Below, in pieces: positions 18,090 through 28,421 of a DNA stretch of 64,000 bases. How positions within the stretch are numbered: position 1 is the first letter of the stretch; each line of letters begins with the position of its first letter. The stretch lies in the NCBI GenBank assembly GCA_023091665.1, contig JALJCQ010000023.1, positions 434,001 through 498,000 on the forward strand, given 5' to 3'. The translations under genes and the position numbers were made by a program. Origin of the DNA: Pythium myriotylum. Taxonomy: Eukaryota; Oomycota; Peronosporomycetes; Pythiales; Pythiaceae. The notes under the pieces are model-generated. The model was not told the origin of the DNA. It searched no databases and saw nothing but the letters and a program-made list of their open reading frames with translations.

Positions 18090-20211
18090 ATGGCTACCGG
18101 GGACAAGCCAGCGCGCGGACAGGCACGCCTACAGCCGGACAAACGCGGTCACTATACTTTGTTTAAAGAGCTTGGGCGAGGGGGTACGTCAAACTCTGAT
18201 TTCTAAACGTGCGTTTGTTTAACACGCCAACGCGGACAACGCCAGGTTTCTCGGTCGTGCGACTCGCTGTGGATAACAACACCGGCGATTTACTTGCAGC
18301 CAAGATCTTCGATCCGAAGCACTGCTCTGCGGACGACATCAAAGCTGAAGTTCGTGTTGTTGTGTTTCTCGGGCTGGCTATACCTTCAATGCTAACAGCA
18401 CGTTTGATCATTCTGTACAGATCGCGACTCTGAAAAGGCTAGGAAAGCACCGCAATATCGTGGGACTGCACGATGTACTTTATTTGAAGGACGAGACGAT
18501 CATGTTCATGGATGTCATCGAAGGCGGCGAGTTGTTCGACTTCATCGTCGACATGGGGTCGATATCTGAACGCGACGCGTCACGCCTCTTGTACGATGTA
18601 TGCGTCGGACTCGAGTACATTCACTCTATGGGGGTTTGGTATGTGTATAACATCCACGATTATTGATGGGTTTAAGCCAACTGGTGGTGGAACTACAGCC
18701 ACCGAGATCTCAAGCCAGAGAATGTTTTGCTCACGAATCGATCGAACGAAGCCGACCTAAAAATTGCGGTTTGAAGCATTGACCTCATAACTCAGCTGAC
18801 GCTTTTGTTCTAATCAATTTGTTTGGTGACTGAAGGACTTCGGACTCAGCCGTCAACTGCAAGATGGCGAGAAAGTAGTCGTGAACCATCCGAGCGGGAC
18901 TGTGTGAGTAGCCTCGTTCCTATCCTCGAACGCCTGATAATCTCATCCATTTCGATCTCAGAGCGTATTGGGCCCCCGAAATAATCAAGCGACAGCCACA
19001 AGATTTTGCTGTTGACATGTGGGCGTTTGGAGTGATGGTGTGAACGCATCCATTACTGTCGATTTTGCAAGATGCCTGACTTGTGAACTGCCTCTACTAC
19101 CAGGCCTATATTGCACTTACGGGCGTCCATCCGTTTGACCCACGAGGAGATCGTTCTGATGCGGAGATAGTCACTCTTGTCGCCAAGGCCGGATACGATG
19201 GTTAGTACCTCTCTCTAAGTTGTCTTTGAACGTTTCGCTCAAAAGATTTGCCAGTGTCCAATCAGTGGTACAAGGATCTCTCTCAGGACGCAAAGGACTT
19301 TTTAGCCAAGCTTCTTGAACGCGATCCATCAAAGCGTCTGACTGCCAAGCAAGCTCTTGCCGACCCATGGCTGCGAGGTTTGACTCCAGCGACGACGCCT
19401 CTTCCGAATGGGCATGCTCAACGACTTCTTGCGTATCAAAGACTCCAGAAACTCCGCGCCAACATTCTTGCCGTAATTGTTGGTGTTCAGCATTCCAAAT
19501 TTGAGTGCAGAGACCCTACCTATCAATCAAGCGAACGCGATGAGGATAGCCTTGTTCATCAAACGACCACGGTCAACATGGACATGTTCAAAGAAGCTTT
19601 CGCGCTGTTTGATAAGGACGAGTCAGGTGACATCGACAAGACAGAACTGATTGATGTGTTGAATGCGCTCGGCCAGCAGTTGAGCAGGCATGATGGACAC
19701 GTTCGATTTGACATTATGGATGCTGACAACTGTTCAATATCCAGGGCGGAAGTGGATTCGATCATGGACGAAGCAGATCTTGATGGCGACGGGAAGATCT
19801 CATTCATGGAGTTTGTGACGATGATGAACCATCGACTCTTCAAGAGGTGAGGTCCCGAGCGTGTGTGTGACTTCGTGAAATGCTGAACTCTTGGCTTGGA
19901 AGGGGTGACATCACTGATGGGGATCTACGCGCTGCATTCGATGTGCGTGCTCTTCTATTACGCTCATCTTACCAGGACTGACGAGTTTCTGTTCCGAATT
20001 TGAGTTATTCGATTCCAACGGAGACGGTTTCATCAACAGCAAAGAACTCCAGCACATCATGCTTGTCTTGGGAAATTCCTCTGTCACGGAAAGTGAAGCG
20101 GCAGAAATTATCGGCGCAGTAGACGAGAACGGCGATGGAAAGATCGACTTCCGCGAGTTTCAAGTCCTCATGCGTGTCGGACTGAGGAAGAAGTCTACAC
20201 CCCACGCTTAA
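18090..20211 (+). CDS. Calcium-dependent protein kinase with four EF hands
   Basis: Ten exons with exact phases encode 524 residues: 18090-18183, 18246-18349, 18421-18638, 18699-18768, 18836-18903, 18962-19037, 19104-19200, 19246-19846, 19903-19942 and 20005-20211. The kinase domain shows the Gly loop GRGGFSVV, AAKIF (Lys), HRDLKPEN, DFGLS, GTVAYWAPE and RDPSKRLTAKQAL. A short junction leads to four EF hands: DKDESGDIDKTE, a second around DLDGDGKISFME, DSNGDGFINSKE and DENGDGKIDFRE. This is the CDPK layout shared by plants, alveolates and oomycetes: calcium binding to the C-terminal lobe releases the kinase. An in-frame upstream extension to 17865 exists but would overlap the divergent gene, so 18090 is preferred. 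It has the most introns of any gene in the window. Confidence 0.93.
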
Positions 20212-20381
20212 TTGAACACTGAGCCAGAACAAGAGTGAAAGAGGATTTGCACTCGACTTCCGACTTGAAGTCGAAACTATGTTTTCTTTTCCTTTGGCTT
20301 AATCGACGGCACTGAGCAAATGTAGAGCAAAATGGAACACCAAATCACTGCAGCTAACGCTGCAGATCCACCACTGCTAAC

Positions 20382-20786
20382 TCAGCAGTAGTACCAGCCA
20401 CCGTAGTAACGACCAAATGGGCAACCACCGTAGCCATAGAAGCGCGGGCCGTAGAGGTTCCAGTAGCCGATCGGGTAACGCCAGCCGTAGTAGCCGCCTC
20501 GGAAGTATGGGTAGAAAAAGCGATGGCGATAGCCGTAGAACATCTCCGTGTTTCCTCCGTCTGGGGAGGCGAGAGCCTCCTGCTCACCGGTGAGACTGAG
20601 CCCTGACGGCAGAGCTCCTTGTTGCGCTGCAGCCTCCTGGGGACCCGACGGTTTCGCATCATCAGCGCCGCGCAGCATCTCATGGTTCGGATTGGTAGCG
20701 ATGGCGGCAGGAGGGTCCTCGGCGAGAGCAACCGTAGCGAGCATCGCGACGACTAGCGCAATTAGCAGTGAGCGGAACGATCCCAT
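20382..20786 (-). CDS. Small secreted Gly/Tyr/Trp-rich protein, paralogue of 823-1377
   Basis: 134 residues from the ATG at 20786. That start gives a clean signal peptide (MGSFRSLLIALVVAML, then cleavage after VALA); an upstream in-frame ATG at 20885 would bury it. A short Ala/Pro-rich spacer leads to PSGLSLTG and the aromatic C-terminal block (RFFYPYFRGGYYGWRYP, CPFGRYYGGWYYC) shared with the gene at 823. The sequence EMLRG at residues 36-40 sits where RXLR motifs occur in effectors but lacks the first Arg and a clear dEER, so it is not called an effector. An extracellular or wall role is inferred. Confidence 0.75.
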   Translation of the reverse strand: MGSFRSLLIALVVAMLATVALAEDPPAAIATNPNHEMLRGADDAKPSGPQEAAAQQGALPSGLSLTGEQEALASPDGGNTEMFYGYRHRFFYPYFRGGYYGWRYPIGYWNLYGPRFYGYGGCPFGRYYGGWYYC

Positions 20787-21608
20787 GGCGATCACGACGA
20801 GGCGAAGAGGATTCTCCGTGGGCACCAGAACTTGGCGGCTCGAATGCCAATCGCAGTGTGAGCTGCGACCAATGGCTCGACTCAAACACCGCCGTTAGCG
20901 TCACGTCTCATTGATCTGGAGCCATTGACCAACGGCGCGATCTTTGGCTCGGGGGCAACTTCAACGTGGTCAGGGACCGTTCCGCGTCGCCGGCCGTGGG
21001 ACCCGCGATGTCACGCTCCCGAGGCGCCGCGTCTCCCAAAAATTGGCACGAGACCGCTCGCCGCGGCGGCGAGACGAGGCGCGCCATCTGAGAATCGCGG
21101 ACGTGGCGCGCACCGGTTTCAGCTCTGGCGCCAGCGCTGAGTTCGCACTCGGCCGCGATCGCGATCGCACGACAGCGCCGGCCCGTGGCGTCGGGCGCAC
21201 GTGCGGACCCTCGTCCCTACGTTCTGCGCCACGCGTCGCCCAGCCGCCACGATCGCCATCGCGGGGTGGGTGGCGTCCATGGACGAATCCGCGGCGGCGG
21301 CAAAAGAGGCTCCGCCTCGAATCCCAGAAGCAGGTCGATCAGTGGCGCGCGCGGCGCAGGACACGGTGGGACACGCGGGTCGAGAAACCAGAACAAGGTG
21401 GGATTGGGGAACCAGGCAGAGAGACAGATGGGGTCTGCTCCGTACCTATCCCGAATACTGGCCCCTCTCCCCCGCGCTGGCTATTGTTGCCCCTCGCGGG
21501 AGCGGGTAGAAAATGGCTCACCATCCGACTCAGACAAACAGGGCGAACTGACTGAGCCTGTCGTCGACGCATCCTCCCTCTCGCTCACCTTCGCCTTCCT
21601 CCGGCACA
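20787..21608. other. GC-rich intergenic region, no gene recognised
   Basis: This 820-bp stretch is rich in CG dinucleotides, so several frames on both strands stay open by chance (for example 20944-21555 on the plus strand). None shows domain-like composition. It includes the upstream sequences of the secreted gene and of the PDZ/ZZ gene; GCTCACCTTCGCC, about 25 bp before the ATG at 21609, is initiator-like. Confidence 0.45.
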
Positions 21609-23219
21609 ATGGACACGAGCGCATCTTCTGCGGCGGATCTTGCGGGAACCACAACAGTCGCAGTGTCCCAATCGCTAGAAAATCCCCAGCAGAAGCCTCT
21701 TCCGCTCGAGATGGCGCGCGCTCCGATGACCCCGACGAATGCGCCGCCCACGGACGACGACCACCACAACCGCGGCAGCGTCCTCGGCGCCGCCACCAAC
21801 GCGCCGGCCACTATGAAAATGCGAGGCAAACAGGACGATGTCGTCTCGCCGCTCGACACGGAGATCGATGAGGTCATCGACGACGACACCGGGAGCATGC
21901 TCGACAGTGACGGCGAGCTCGGGACGCCGCTGGGAGTCGGCGCCCCCGCTGGCTTTGGAGACTTTGACGACGAGGAGTTTGCGTCACATCGCTTCCTCGG
22001 CCCCAGTGTCGCGGGCGACGCGAGCTCGGCGAGGGCCCTCCACGGGCTGCGGCGCGTGATGGTCCACGCCAAGCCGCCAAAGTTTGCCAGCGATCTCTCG
22101 GCGATGAGAGCGTCGATCACGTGTCGCACATCCTCAGCCGCGAGTACTGAATTCGCAGGCTCGGTCCGATCCTACTCGTTGGAACAGCCGCTCAACTCGT
22201 ACCAGGTCACCTTCAGCGACAACAAGCCCACCGGGTTTACGACACGACTTAGCTTCTCAGATGAGACCGCAGAGCTTGCTGTGCGCATTGCTGCGGTGGA
22301 ACGCGACTCTCCAGCCTTCAAAGCTGGTATTGTAGTCGGCGACACGCTCCTCAGCGTCAACGACAACCCAATTGAACCACACATGACGGAAGACCAAGTC
22401 GAGGAACTGATGGCTTCCCAACGAGGTGCACGGACCATTGTTTTCGCGCGCCAGTGCGTGGACTCACCCGAGTTCCCGTACCGAAAGTCTTCTTCGCGCT
22501 CGAGCTCCGAGGGTAAAGACACGATCGTGTCTGAATCCATCTTGAAGAAGCCAGGAAATGGGCGCTTCTCCAAGGCAAAGTCAGCACTAAGCTACGGTGG
22601 CTCACTGATGGCTGCAAAGCTCAAGCGCAAGAAGTCTATTGTCCACAAGGGCATTATGTGTGAGGGCTGTGGTGTCGACTCCATCGTGGGAGCACTTTGG
22701 TCCTGCAGTGTTTGCCCGAACTATAACCTGTGCAACGACTGCTATGAAGTCGGCACTCACGGCATGGAAAACACTGAAGCAATGCAGGCACTGAACGAAG
22801 CGCTCGTTCAGTTCCGACTGATGAAGAAGTGCAAGCGGTTTACTCCCGAGTTCATGCTATCCCTCCGTCGAGACATTTGCAAGAACCGACCCGACAAGTT
22901 TGAGTACATGGGAGGCTGGATCGCTGATATTGTGAACGGCACCGCACCCAGCAAGATCACCGTGCGTGGTATTGAGATCCCCCATTTGCCGCCGACAAGC
23001 CGTCAACGCTTCGTGGGCAAACTCATGCCCCTCGTCTCGAACCGCACTGACATTGAAGTCCACATTGAGTGGCTTCCTGACGACGCGGAGAGGGCAAGCA
23101 TGGACCTCTCCACTCTGGACGTCGGCCGTGGGTCTGGTTCCTGTCCACAGGAAGATCTGGAGAAGCTTCGCATCTGGATCTCGGACAAGAAGACTCGCAC
23201 AGCGTCGCCTTTCGGATAG
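21609..23219 (+). CDS. PDZ plus ZZ zinc-finger protein
   Basis: A 536-residue intronless protein. The first 150 residues are disordered and Asp/Ser/Pro-rich. A PDZ domain covers about residues 195-285 (LSFSDETAELAVRIAAVE, FKAGIVVGDTLLSVNDNPIE). A ZZ-type zinc finger covers about residues 345-390: MCEGCGVDSIVGALWSCSVC, then YNLCNDCYEVGTHGM. The C-terminal 140 residues contain a helical segment and end in a basic tail. PDZ domains bind C-terminal peptides and ZZ fingers bind N-terminal peptides or histone tails, so this looks like a scaffold. The combination is common in oomycete predicted proteins but I know of no functional study. Confidence 0.85.
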   Translation: MDTSASSAADLAGTTTVAVSQSLENPQQKPLPLEMARAPMTPTNAPPTDDDHHNRGSVLGAATNAPATMKMRGKQDDVVSPLDTEIDEVIDDDTGSMLDSDGELGTPLGVGAPAGFGDFDDEEFASHRFLGPSVAGDASSARALHGLRRVMVHAKPPKFASDLSAMRASITCRTSSAASTEFAGSVRSYSLEQPLNSYQVTFSDNKPTGFTTRLSFSDETAELAVRIAAVERDSPAFKAGIVVGDTLLSVNDNPIEPHMTEDQVEELMASQRGARTIVFARQCVDSPEFPYRKSSSRSSSEGKDTIVSESILKKPGNGRFSKAKSALSYGGSLMAAKLKRKKSIVHKGIMCEGCGVDSIVGALWSCSVCPNYNLCNDCYEVGTHGMENTEAMQALNEALVQFRLMKKCKRFTPEFMLSLRRDICKNRPDKFEYMGGWIADIVNGTAPSKITVRGIEIPHLPPTSRQRFVGKLMPLVSNRTDIEVHIEWLPDDAERASMDLSTLDVGRGSGSCPQEDLEKLRIWISDKKTRTASPFG

Positions 23220-23542
23220 GCGAGACGAGAACAATCCCAAAGTTCTCATCCAGTCCATCCGTGCCGTCTCTACCCATACCTCCACACGAATAGTTGTTAG
23301 CACTCCATCAGATCACTACTTTATGAGCCCATCGCGCATCGCGAACTATTAGTATGAATGAATACAGCGCGATGGAGAATGTTGCCTCCAAGACACCTCG
23401 AAGACCGAGTTCCAACGGAAAGGTGTGAGCTGTAATATATTGATTTAACGCAAATCCTGCAATAACTGATATCCATAACCTCAGGTACCAATCCACCACT
23501 GACCGAGTGGCTGGGGAAAGCTTCCAGAGGCGAAACCTGACG
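23220..23542. other. Intergenic region, no gene recognised
   Basis: 320 bp between the PDZ/ZZ gene and the mitochondrial uL22 gene; it probably holds the terminator of the first and promoter of the second. No clear motif was found. Confidence 0.4.
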
Positions 23543-24189
23543 ATGTTGAGCGCTGTTCGATCGCAGCTGGCGGCGCTGTCGCTGCGCAATGGCAGCAGCG
23601 CCTGCATGCTTCGCTCCACTGCCGTGAAGAGCTTCTCCACCGAGGCCACTTCGGAAGATGCGACCGCGGCCTTTCTGGATGCGACCGAGCCCGAGGAGGC
23701 TCGCATCGTCAAGACCATGAAGCAGAACATCCGCTACAGCCCGCGCAAGCTGACGTACTTGGCGCAGCAGGTAAGCTTCACTTACGAGTGTCGATCAGAG
23801 AAGAGTCAGCAAGAGTCCTCATGTTGTCTTGTGCGCAGATCCGCGGATTGCCTGCCAACGAAGCCCTTCTACAGATGAAGTTCTCACCCAAGCGCAAAGC
23901 CGAGATTGTTCGCAAGACTGTGCAGAACGCGATCAATCTGGCAGATATCAAGTACCAGATCGAACCGGAGAACCTCCAGGTTGCTGAATGCTTTGTGAAC
24001 AAAGGCCATTACTTGAAGCGCCTCCGCATCATGGGCCGTGGTCGATCGGGTATCATGCACCACCCTCACTCTCACCTCACCGTCGTCTTGCGTGAGTTCG
24101 ACCCGTCTAAGAAGCCGCTGAACCGCTTCTTGACCAAGAAGCTTGCCCGGGAGGAGGCCGCGAAGGCGGCACTCCCAGCGGCTGAGTAA
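23543..24189 (+). CDS. Mitochondrial large-subunit ribosomal protein uL22m
   Basis: Two exons (23543-23770 and 23839-24189, one 68-nt GT-AG intron, phase 0) encode 192 residues. The chosen ATG gives a mitochondrial presequence (MLSAVRSQLAALSLRNGSS, ending near SFSTE); an in-frame ATG at 23507 would mask it. The uL22 core follows: RYSPRKLTYLAQQ, IRGLPANEALLQMKFSPKRK, then the long beta hairpin lining the exit tunnel and the conserved end GRGRSGIMHHPHSHLTVVL. It assembles into the mitoribosome and lines the nascent-chain tunnel. Confidence 0.93.
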
Positions 24190-24381
24190 ATAGACGTCTA
24201 GTTCGCCTGATGGCTATTCAACTCGTGGCCCACGCTGTCATCACTCTTCGTGCACTAACTCTTTGTACAGCAGACCGCTAGGGAAGTTTGTATCGTGACT
24301 CTCGGCCTCACGCAACGATGTAGTAAACTATCATAAAAGTATCCGAAGTAGCACATAACGGCTAACACCCGCCCAACACCT

Positions 24382-24434
24382 CGGAAACGAGCACTAAGAC
24401 ACGCAGACTTTGTGTCTTGAAGTGCTCGTTTCCG
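24382..24434. repeat. Perfect 14-bp inverted repeat with nested 7-bp repeat
   Basis: CGGAAACGAGCACT at 24382-24395 pairs with AGTGCTCGTTTCCG at 24421-24434. Just inside, AAGACAC (24396-24402) pairs with GTGTCTT (24412-24418), leaving a 9-nt loop and a 2-nt bulge. It lies about 200 bp after the uL22m stop. Confidence 0.75.
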
Positions 24435-25260
24435 TGGTTTCCCACTAATAAACTACATGATATAGTCTAGTAGCGACGCTGTCATTGTAGAAATTATCGT
24501 CAGCTGCCAATGCGGAGGTCACTCACGATGATCTCAGAGATCGTCTACTGTACAGTTTTGCAAATGCAAGTTGGATGCAGCTGGCATGCAACGTTGAAGA
24601 TCGAGACCAATGACTCAGGTGCAAATGGCCCATCCTGCCACCAGTCTTGGAGCAAATGGCTTTCCATGTAGTTCGAGCACCTCACATCTAAGAGTGTGTT
24701 CACCGCAATATGGACATAAGACCGGCCCAAGTCGAGATATGCGAGGTTCATGGGACCTAGAACGAGTCATTGGAGGTCCATTCTGGATCGGGTGCACCCA
24801 TTCTCCAGCAAATCTCGCTTCGCCATCTCTCCACGTCAGTTAGCTGCTAACTGCCTTTAACACCCGCTAACATTCCCCAACTCCCAGGCCGTGTCCACAT
24901 TTCCTCGGCTGGAGTGAAAATCTTTTACACATTCTTATGGAAGGGATATAGTTTATGAAATTGTTTTATTATTATTTAATTTTAAAATCCATAATATAAT
25001 AGAGCATGGATATGAGATGCATTCGATCAAAGGGGTTTCTCGCAGACCGGGATCTCTGAGTTGGACATGGTTCCCTTGGGCAATCGGGCTGAGTGCGTAA
25101 TCTTGGGGCGAGGGACCGCCCGGTGAGTGGTTCTTGACCTCCACGTTGTTGACGTCTTCCACGCCCTTCTGCGTGGACGGGTTTGGGTTCTAAACGATGG
25201 CCCCCTCCCAACCCAGGCGATCCCGACCCCGATCCGACCCCCTTGCCGACCTTGCCACAA

Positions 25261-25270
25261 GCTCATTTCC
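25261..25270 (+). promoter_or_regulatory. Initiator-like element GCTCATTTCC
   Basis: It matches the first ten positions of the oomycete initiator (GCTCATTYYN) and lies 12 bp before the ATG of the thioredoxin-like gene. Confidence 0.45.
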
Positions 25271-25281
25271 TTCATCGAACC

Positions 25282-25725
25282 ATGGGCGTCTGGACGGATC
25301 TTCTCGGCTCGCACCTCGTCACCAAGGACGGCGCCAAGGCCACGGAGGAGGCTCTCGCCGGCAAGAAGATCGTCGGCCTCTACTTCAGCGCCCACTGGTG
25401 CCCGCCGTGCCGCGCCTTCACGCCGTTCCTCGGCGCCACGTACGACGACGTGGTCGAGGAACACGAGGACTTCGAGCTCGTCTTCGTGTCGTCGGACCAG
25501 AACCTCCAGGGCTTCCAGGAGTACTACGGCGAGATGCCGTTCCTCGCGCTCCCCTTCGAGAACCGTGACGCCCAGCGCGAGCTGTCGGTCAAGTACGGCG
25601 TGCGCGGTATCCCGACGCTCGTCTTCCTCAACGAGAAGGGCGAGCTCATCACGACTGACGGCCGCATGTGGGTTGCCGAATCGCGTGGCGATGTCGAGCA
25701 GCTCTACACCAAGCTCACCCAGTAA
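25282..25725 (+). CDS. Thioredoxin-like/nucleoredoxin (tryparedoxin-type) protein
   Basis: 147 residues, intronless. The ATG at 25282 is in strong context (ACCATGG). The redox motif WCPPC sits in LYFSAHWCPPCRAFTPFL, characteristic of nucleoredoxins and tryparedoxins rather than classical thioredoxin (WCGPC). The second half has the usual YGVRGIPTLVFLNEKGE with the cis-Pro. It reduces protein disulfides; the physiological partner is unknown. No targeting signal is seen, so it is probably cytosolic. GC content and codon bias toward G/C are high, suggesting strong expression. Confidence 0.9.
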   Translation: MGVWTDLLGSHLVTKDGAKATEEALAGKKIVGLYFSAHWCPPCRAFTPFLGATYDDVVEEHEDFELVFVSSDQNLQGFQEYYGEMPFLALPFENRDAQRELSVKYGVRGIPTLVFLNEKGELITTDGRMWVAESRGDVEQLYTKLTQ

Positions 25726-25836
25726 GCATGCTCTCCTTTATCCCGATGGTGCTATTGTTCTCGTTGCATACCCTCCAAGGCGACTCGCCTCTGATAGGGG
25801 AGAAGAAAACGCAATATAGTTGATTTGTATCTCTTG

Positions 25837-27462
25837 CTATCTCGCGCTGTTCACTGTCTTCGGAGCAAGGCCTTTCATGCAGTGTTCTTTCAAACGAAGT
25901 AATTGGAGACGTGTCTCGAGGGACGCCCGCGGAAGGGTTGGCAGGCGTGCCCAGCCCTCGTTCCCTCCACATGCCTGGTCTGATGGGTACACATCTGTGT
26001 TCCCATTGATTTGCTCTGATTTCCCGCAGGAAACCGCAGAGCGAGGATAGTTTGCGATCGCTGCGCTGCCACGGAACTTGATCATTTTTCGACACTTTCC
26101 GGATTTCGGGTCAGGAAAGATCGTATTAATCGCATCACTCGTCAAGTAAAAATGGTCTCGTAGATGCGACCGCCGCCGCCTCGCCTGGAACGGATGCGAA
26201 GACATTACTCTGGTGGATTCACATGTTGTCTCCAAGATGCCTATTCGACTCAGCAACTGGTCTCCATCCAACACTTTGGTGATTTGTTCATCCATCTCGC
26301 CAAGAATGTACTGCATGGTCGGACCAGTGACGCTGAAGCTAACTGGGTACTGGCATCGAAACACGGTCTGAACGGCAACACGCAGAGCAAGAAGGTGGAG
26401 AGGCAGAAACAAGACCAATCCCTTGTCCTCGCGTTTCATCCTATGTTTGATTGAGCTGAATAGCTGAATGACAAGCACGTACAGTTGCTCGATTACTGCG
26501 GGCGACTCGCTTTGGTATGCTTTGAGTGTCGATGTCTTGACAAGATCTGCTGCACCGAGACACCCCAGCTTAAAGAATACTTCCAGGTATAAGTACCGCA
26601 CACACGCATCAATCAAATCCGCGACTTCTGGATTGTCGAGCAACTGGTACAGTTTGATGATCTCCAAGTCTCGACGTATGCCGAGCAGCGAGAAGGGCAG
26701 AGCGCCGTGGAAGGATCGAAGGATTTGCTTAACGAAATCCGGCCTCACCTCTGGCGGCTTTGCTCGTTCTTCGATGCATTTAATTCGTCGTTGTGTTGCA
26801 CGACGACCGAAGAGCTGCAGTGCTGGCTTTGTGTGGATCTCCGAGAGCACCGGAACGCGCATTAAAGGCACTGGCTCCTCGTGCTTCATTGCGTACATTG
26901 TGAGAACGTCAGCTTCATCTCGTGTACCGTGTTTGAAAGGTAGTAGGTATTGTCGCTTCATGTCATCAAACGACATGCACACACATCCGACACGATACGG
27001 CTTGCATGTCGCGAGTGGTTCTTTCGATTCATCTGCCTCGGCGGTGGGGAAGTGCTGAGTAAAGGCCATATCGCCCGGTGATGAACTTTCCGGGACCAGT
27101 CTTGGGTTATTGTTGGGTTTTGGATAGAGATCCACCATGACCACATCTGCAAGTGAACCTCGCACTTTCCAGGCAGATGTGATCTGGCAGTCGTCGAAGG
27201 GTAAATGCTTCAGTACCGTCGCAACATTATCTGGAGTCGAATCTGCGCCGAGTCGCTGCAGATACTTGATTGCGTACTCTTCCTTTAGTGTATCTGCAAA
27301 GTTTTGAGGGAAAGCCACTGGCCTTTCTTGTGGTTTCAGCGGGATCTTCACGTGAAGGTGTTCCACAGCCGTCGGCTCCTTGGCTGGCGGAGGTTGGAGG
27401 AAACTCGGTCGCCCCGCTTCCTCTTTCACCGACCGTGGAGTCCTTCCAACCCCGACCATCAC
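25837..27462 (-). CDS. Hypothetical protein of 541 residues
   Basis: A long uninterrupted frame with protein-like composition. The N-terminus is Pro/Glu/Lys-rich. The middle is helical, with LIDACVRYLYLEVFFKLGCL, EQLYVLVIQLFSSIKHRM and LLALRVAVQTVFRCQYP; these could be amphipathic or buried helices rather than membrane spans. A basic stretch (FQARRRRSHLRDHF) follows near residue 430. I do not recognise a family. It is convergent with the thioredoxin-like gene, about 110 bp away. No catalytic motif is seen. Confidence 0.7.
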   Translation of the reverse strand: MMVGVGRTPRSVKEEAGRPSFLQPPPAKEPTAVEHLHVKIPLKPQERPVAFPQNFADTLKEEYAIKYLQRLGADSTPDNVATVLKHLPFDDCQITSAWKVRGSLADVVMVDLYPKPNNNPRLVPESSSPGDMAFTQHFPTAEADESKEPLATCKPYRVGCVCMSFDDMKRQYLLPFKHGTRDEADVLTMYAMKHEEPVPLMRVPVLSEIHTKPALQLFGRRATQRRIKCIEERAKPPEVRPDFVKQILRSFHGALPFSLLGIRRDLEIIKLYQLLDNPEVADLIDACVRYLYLEVFFKLGCLGAADLVKTSTLKAYQSESPAVIEQLYVLVIQLFSSIKHRMKREDKGLVLFLPLHLLALRVAVQTVFRCQYPVSFSVTGPTMQYILGEMDEQITKVLDGDQLLSRIGILETTCESTRVMSSHPFQARRRRSHLRDHFYLTSDAINTIFPDPKSGKCRKMIKFRGSAAIANYPRSAVSCGKSEQINGNTDVYPSDQACGGNEGWARLPTLPRASLETRLQLLRLKEHCMKGLAPKTVNSAR

Positions 27463-27716
27463 TGGACTTCAGACTGCGGACTGTGAGTCCTGAGAGCTTC
27501 ACTCGCATCAGCTCACAGCACAGCCGTCGATGTGTCGACCAGACACTGCCCAGATATAGCCATCTCTCATATCGTATGCTGAGATGGCTACTCCCTCAGA
27601 TTAGATACTGTGATAACTTATATCGCATCATGTTTTGCTGATACCTGCTCTAACCGATAGAGTCGTGGATACAACGGGCTTCGAACATTTGAACTTGCGC
27701 GCCAAACCAAACCGCC

Positions 27717-28421
27717 ATGGCCCCGACCGCCTTCTGGACCGACCTCCACGAGGACGACTCGATCTACCGCAGCCGCCCGCCGCGCATCGCCAAGGTGCGC
27801 GCCATCGAGGCCACTGCGCGGCTGCTGAGGCCCACGAAGGCCTCGCTCGCCCGCGCGACCGAGAAGAAGGGCAAGGCGCGGCTGAGCGACGACGGTGACA
27901 AGGAGAACGCCATCAACGGCACGCGCCGACAGTCAACGCGCAAGCGCCGCCTCACCATCCCGCAGTCGCCCAAGTTCCACCCACACCCGAAGAAAGCGAT
28001 CCCACGCGAGCAACAGCTCACCAGGACGTCGCGCGAGCTGCGCGAGATCGAGGCGCTGCGCAAGAAAGTGCTCGAGACACGCCGCCGCAACCAGAAGTAC
28101 CACGAAGCCACGACGCGGTCCGTGCTAGCATACGCGCCAAAGGCCGGATCCGCCGCCACCGATGCCCAGTCTTTCCAGATGGTACGTGTCTTAGCTCGGC
28201 CTGCAGTGATACTTCACCCGAGCTCATGTGGATTTCTCTCGCTTCCGCAGTCTCTTCAAAACTCCGGCGGTGTCGGTATTCCCGCTGTGCGACGACAACG
28301 ACTCACGACACCCGTGGGTTTCAACTTTGAGTCGGATAAGCGTGCTGAAGCACGGAAACGTAAGAGAGCTTCCTCGCTACCTCCTGCCCGCGCGCCGCCG
28401 GCCAAACGGTTCCGATTCTGA
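27717..28421 (+). CDS. TPX2-like microtubule-associated protein
   Basis: A basic protein of 234 residues as read, or 211 if the in-frame 69-nt intron at 28182-28250 (GTACGT...CCGCAG) is removed. Motifs recall the TPX2/TPX2-like C-terminal region: LTIPQSPKFHP near residue 80, a helical RELREIEALRKKVLETRRR, and TTPVGFNFESDKRAEARKRK near the end, which is the classic F.F..D.RAE.R signature. TPX2 proteins bind and nucleate microtubules and can activate Aurora kinase. It is shorter than vertebrate TPX2 and closer in size to WVD2/WDL-type proteins. The C-terminus PPAKRFRF is a likely nuclear-localisation signal. Identification rests on short motifs. Confidence 0.62.
   Translation: MAPTAFWTDLHEDDSIYRSRPPRIAKVRAIEATARLLRPTKASLARATEKKGKARLSDDGDKENAINGTRRQSTRKRRLTIPQSPKFHPHPKKAIPREQQLTRTSRELREIEALRKKVLETRRRNQKYHEATTRSVLAYAPKAGSAATDAQSFQMVRVLARPAVILHPSSCGFLSLPQSLQNSGGVGIPAVRRQRLTTPVGFNFESDKRAEARKRKRASSLPPARAPPAKRFRF

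Larger units (their letters stand above)
24190..25281. other. Intergenic region of about 1.1 kb with a strong hairpin and an AT-rich patch
   Basis: No coding gene recognised. It contains the long inverted repeat at 24382-24434 (listed separately) and a very AT-rich patch at about 24940-25005. Confidence 0.5.

Noticed and set aside
20382..20786. RXLR-type effector
   Set aside because: EMLRG lacks the first Arg and there is no clear dEER segment; the signal peptide and aromatic C-terminus suffice to call it only secreted.
20944..21555. Plus-strand open frame of 203 codons in the GC-rich intergenic region
   Set aside because: Arg/Pro/Gly-rich random composition; the opposite strand is equally open. 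This is an effect of high CG content.
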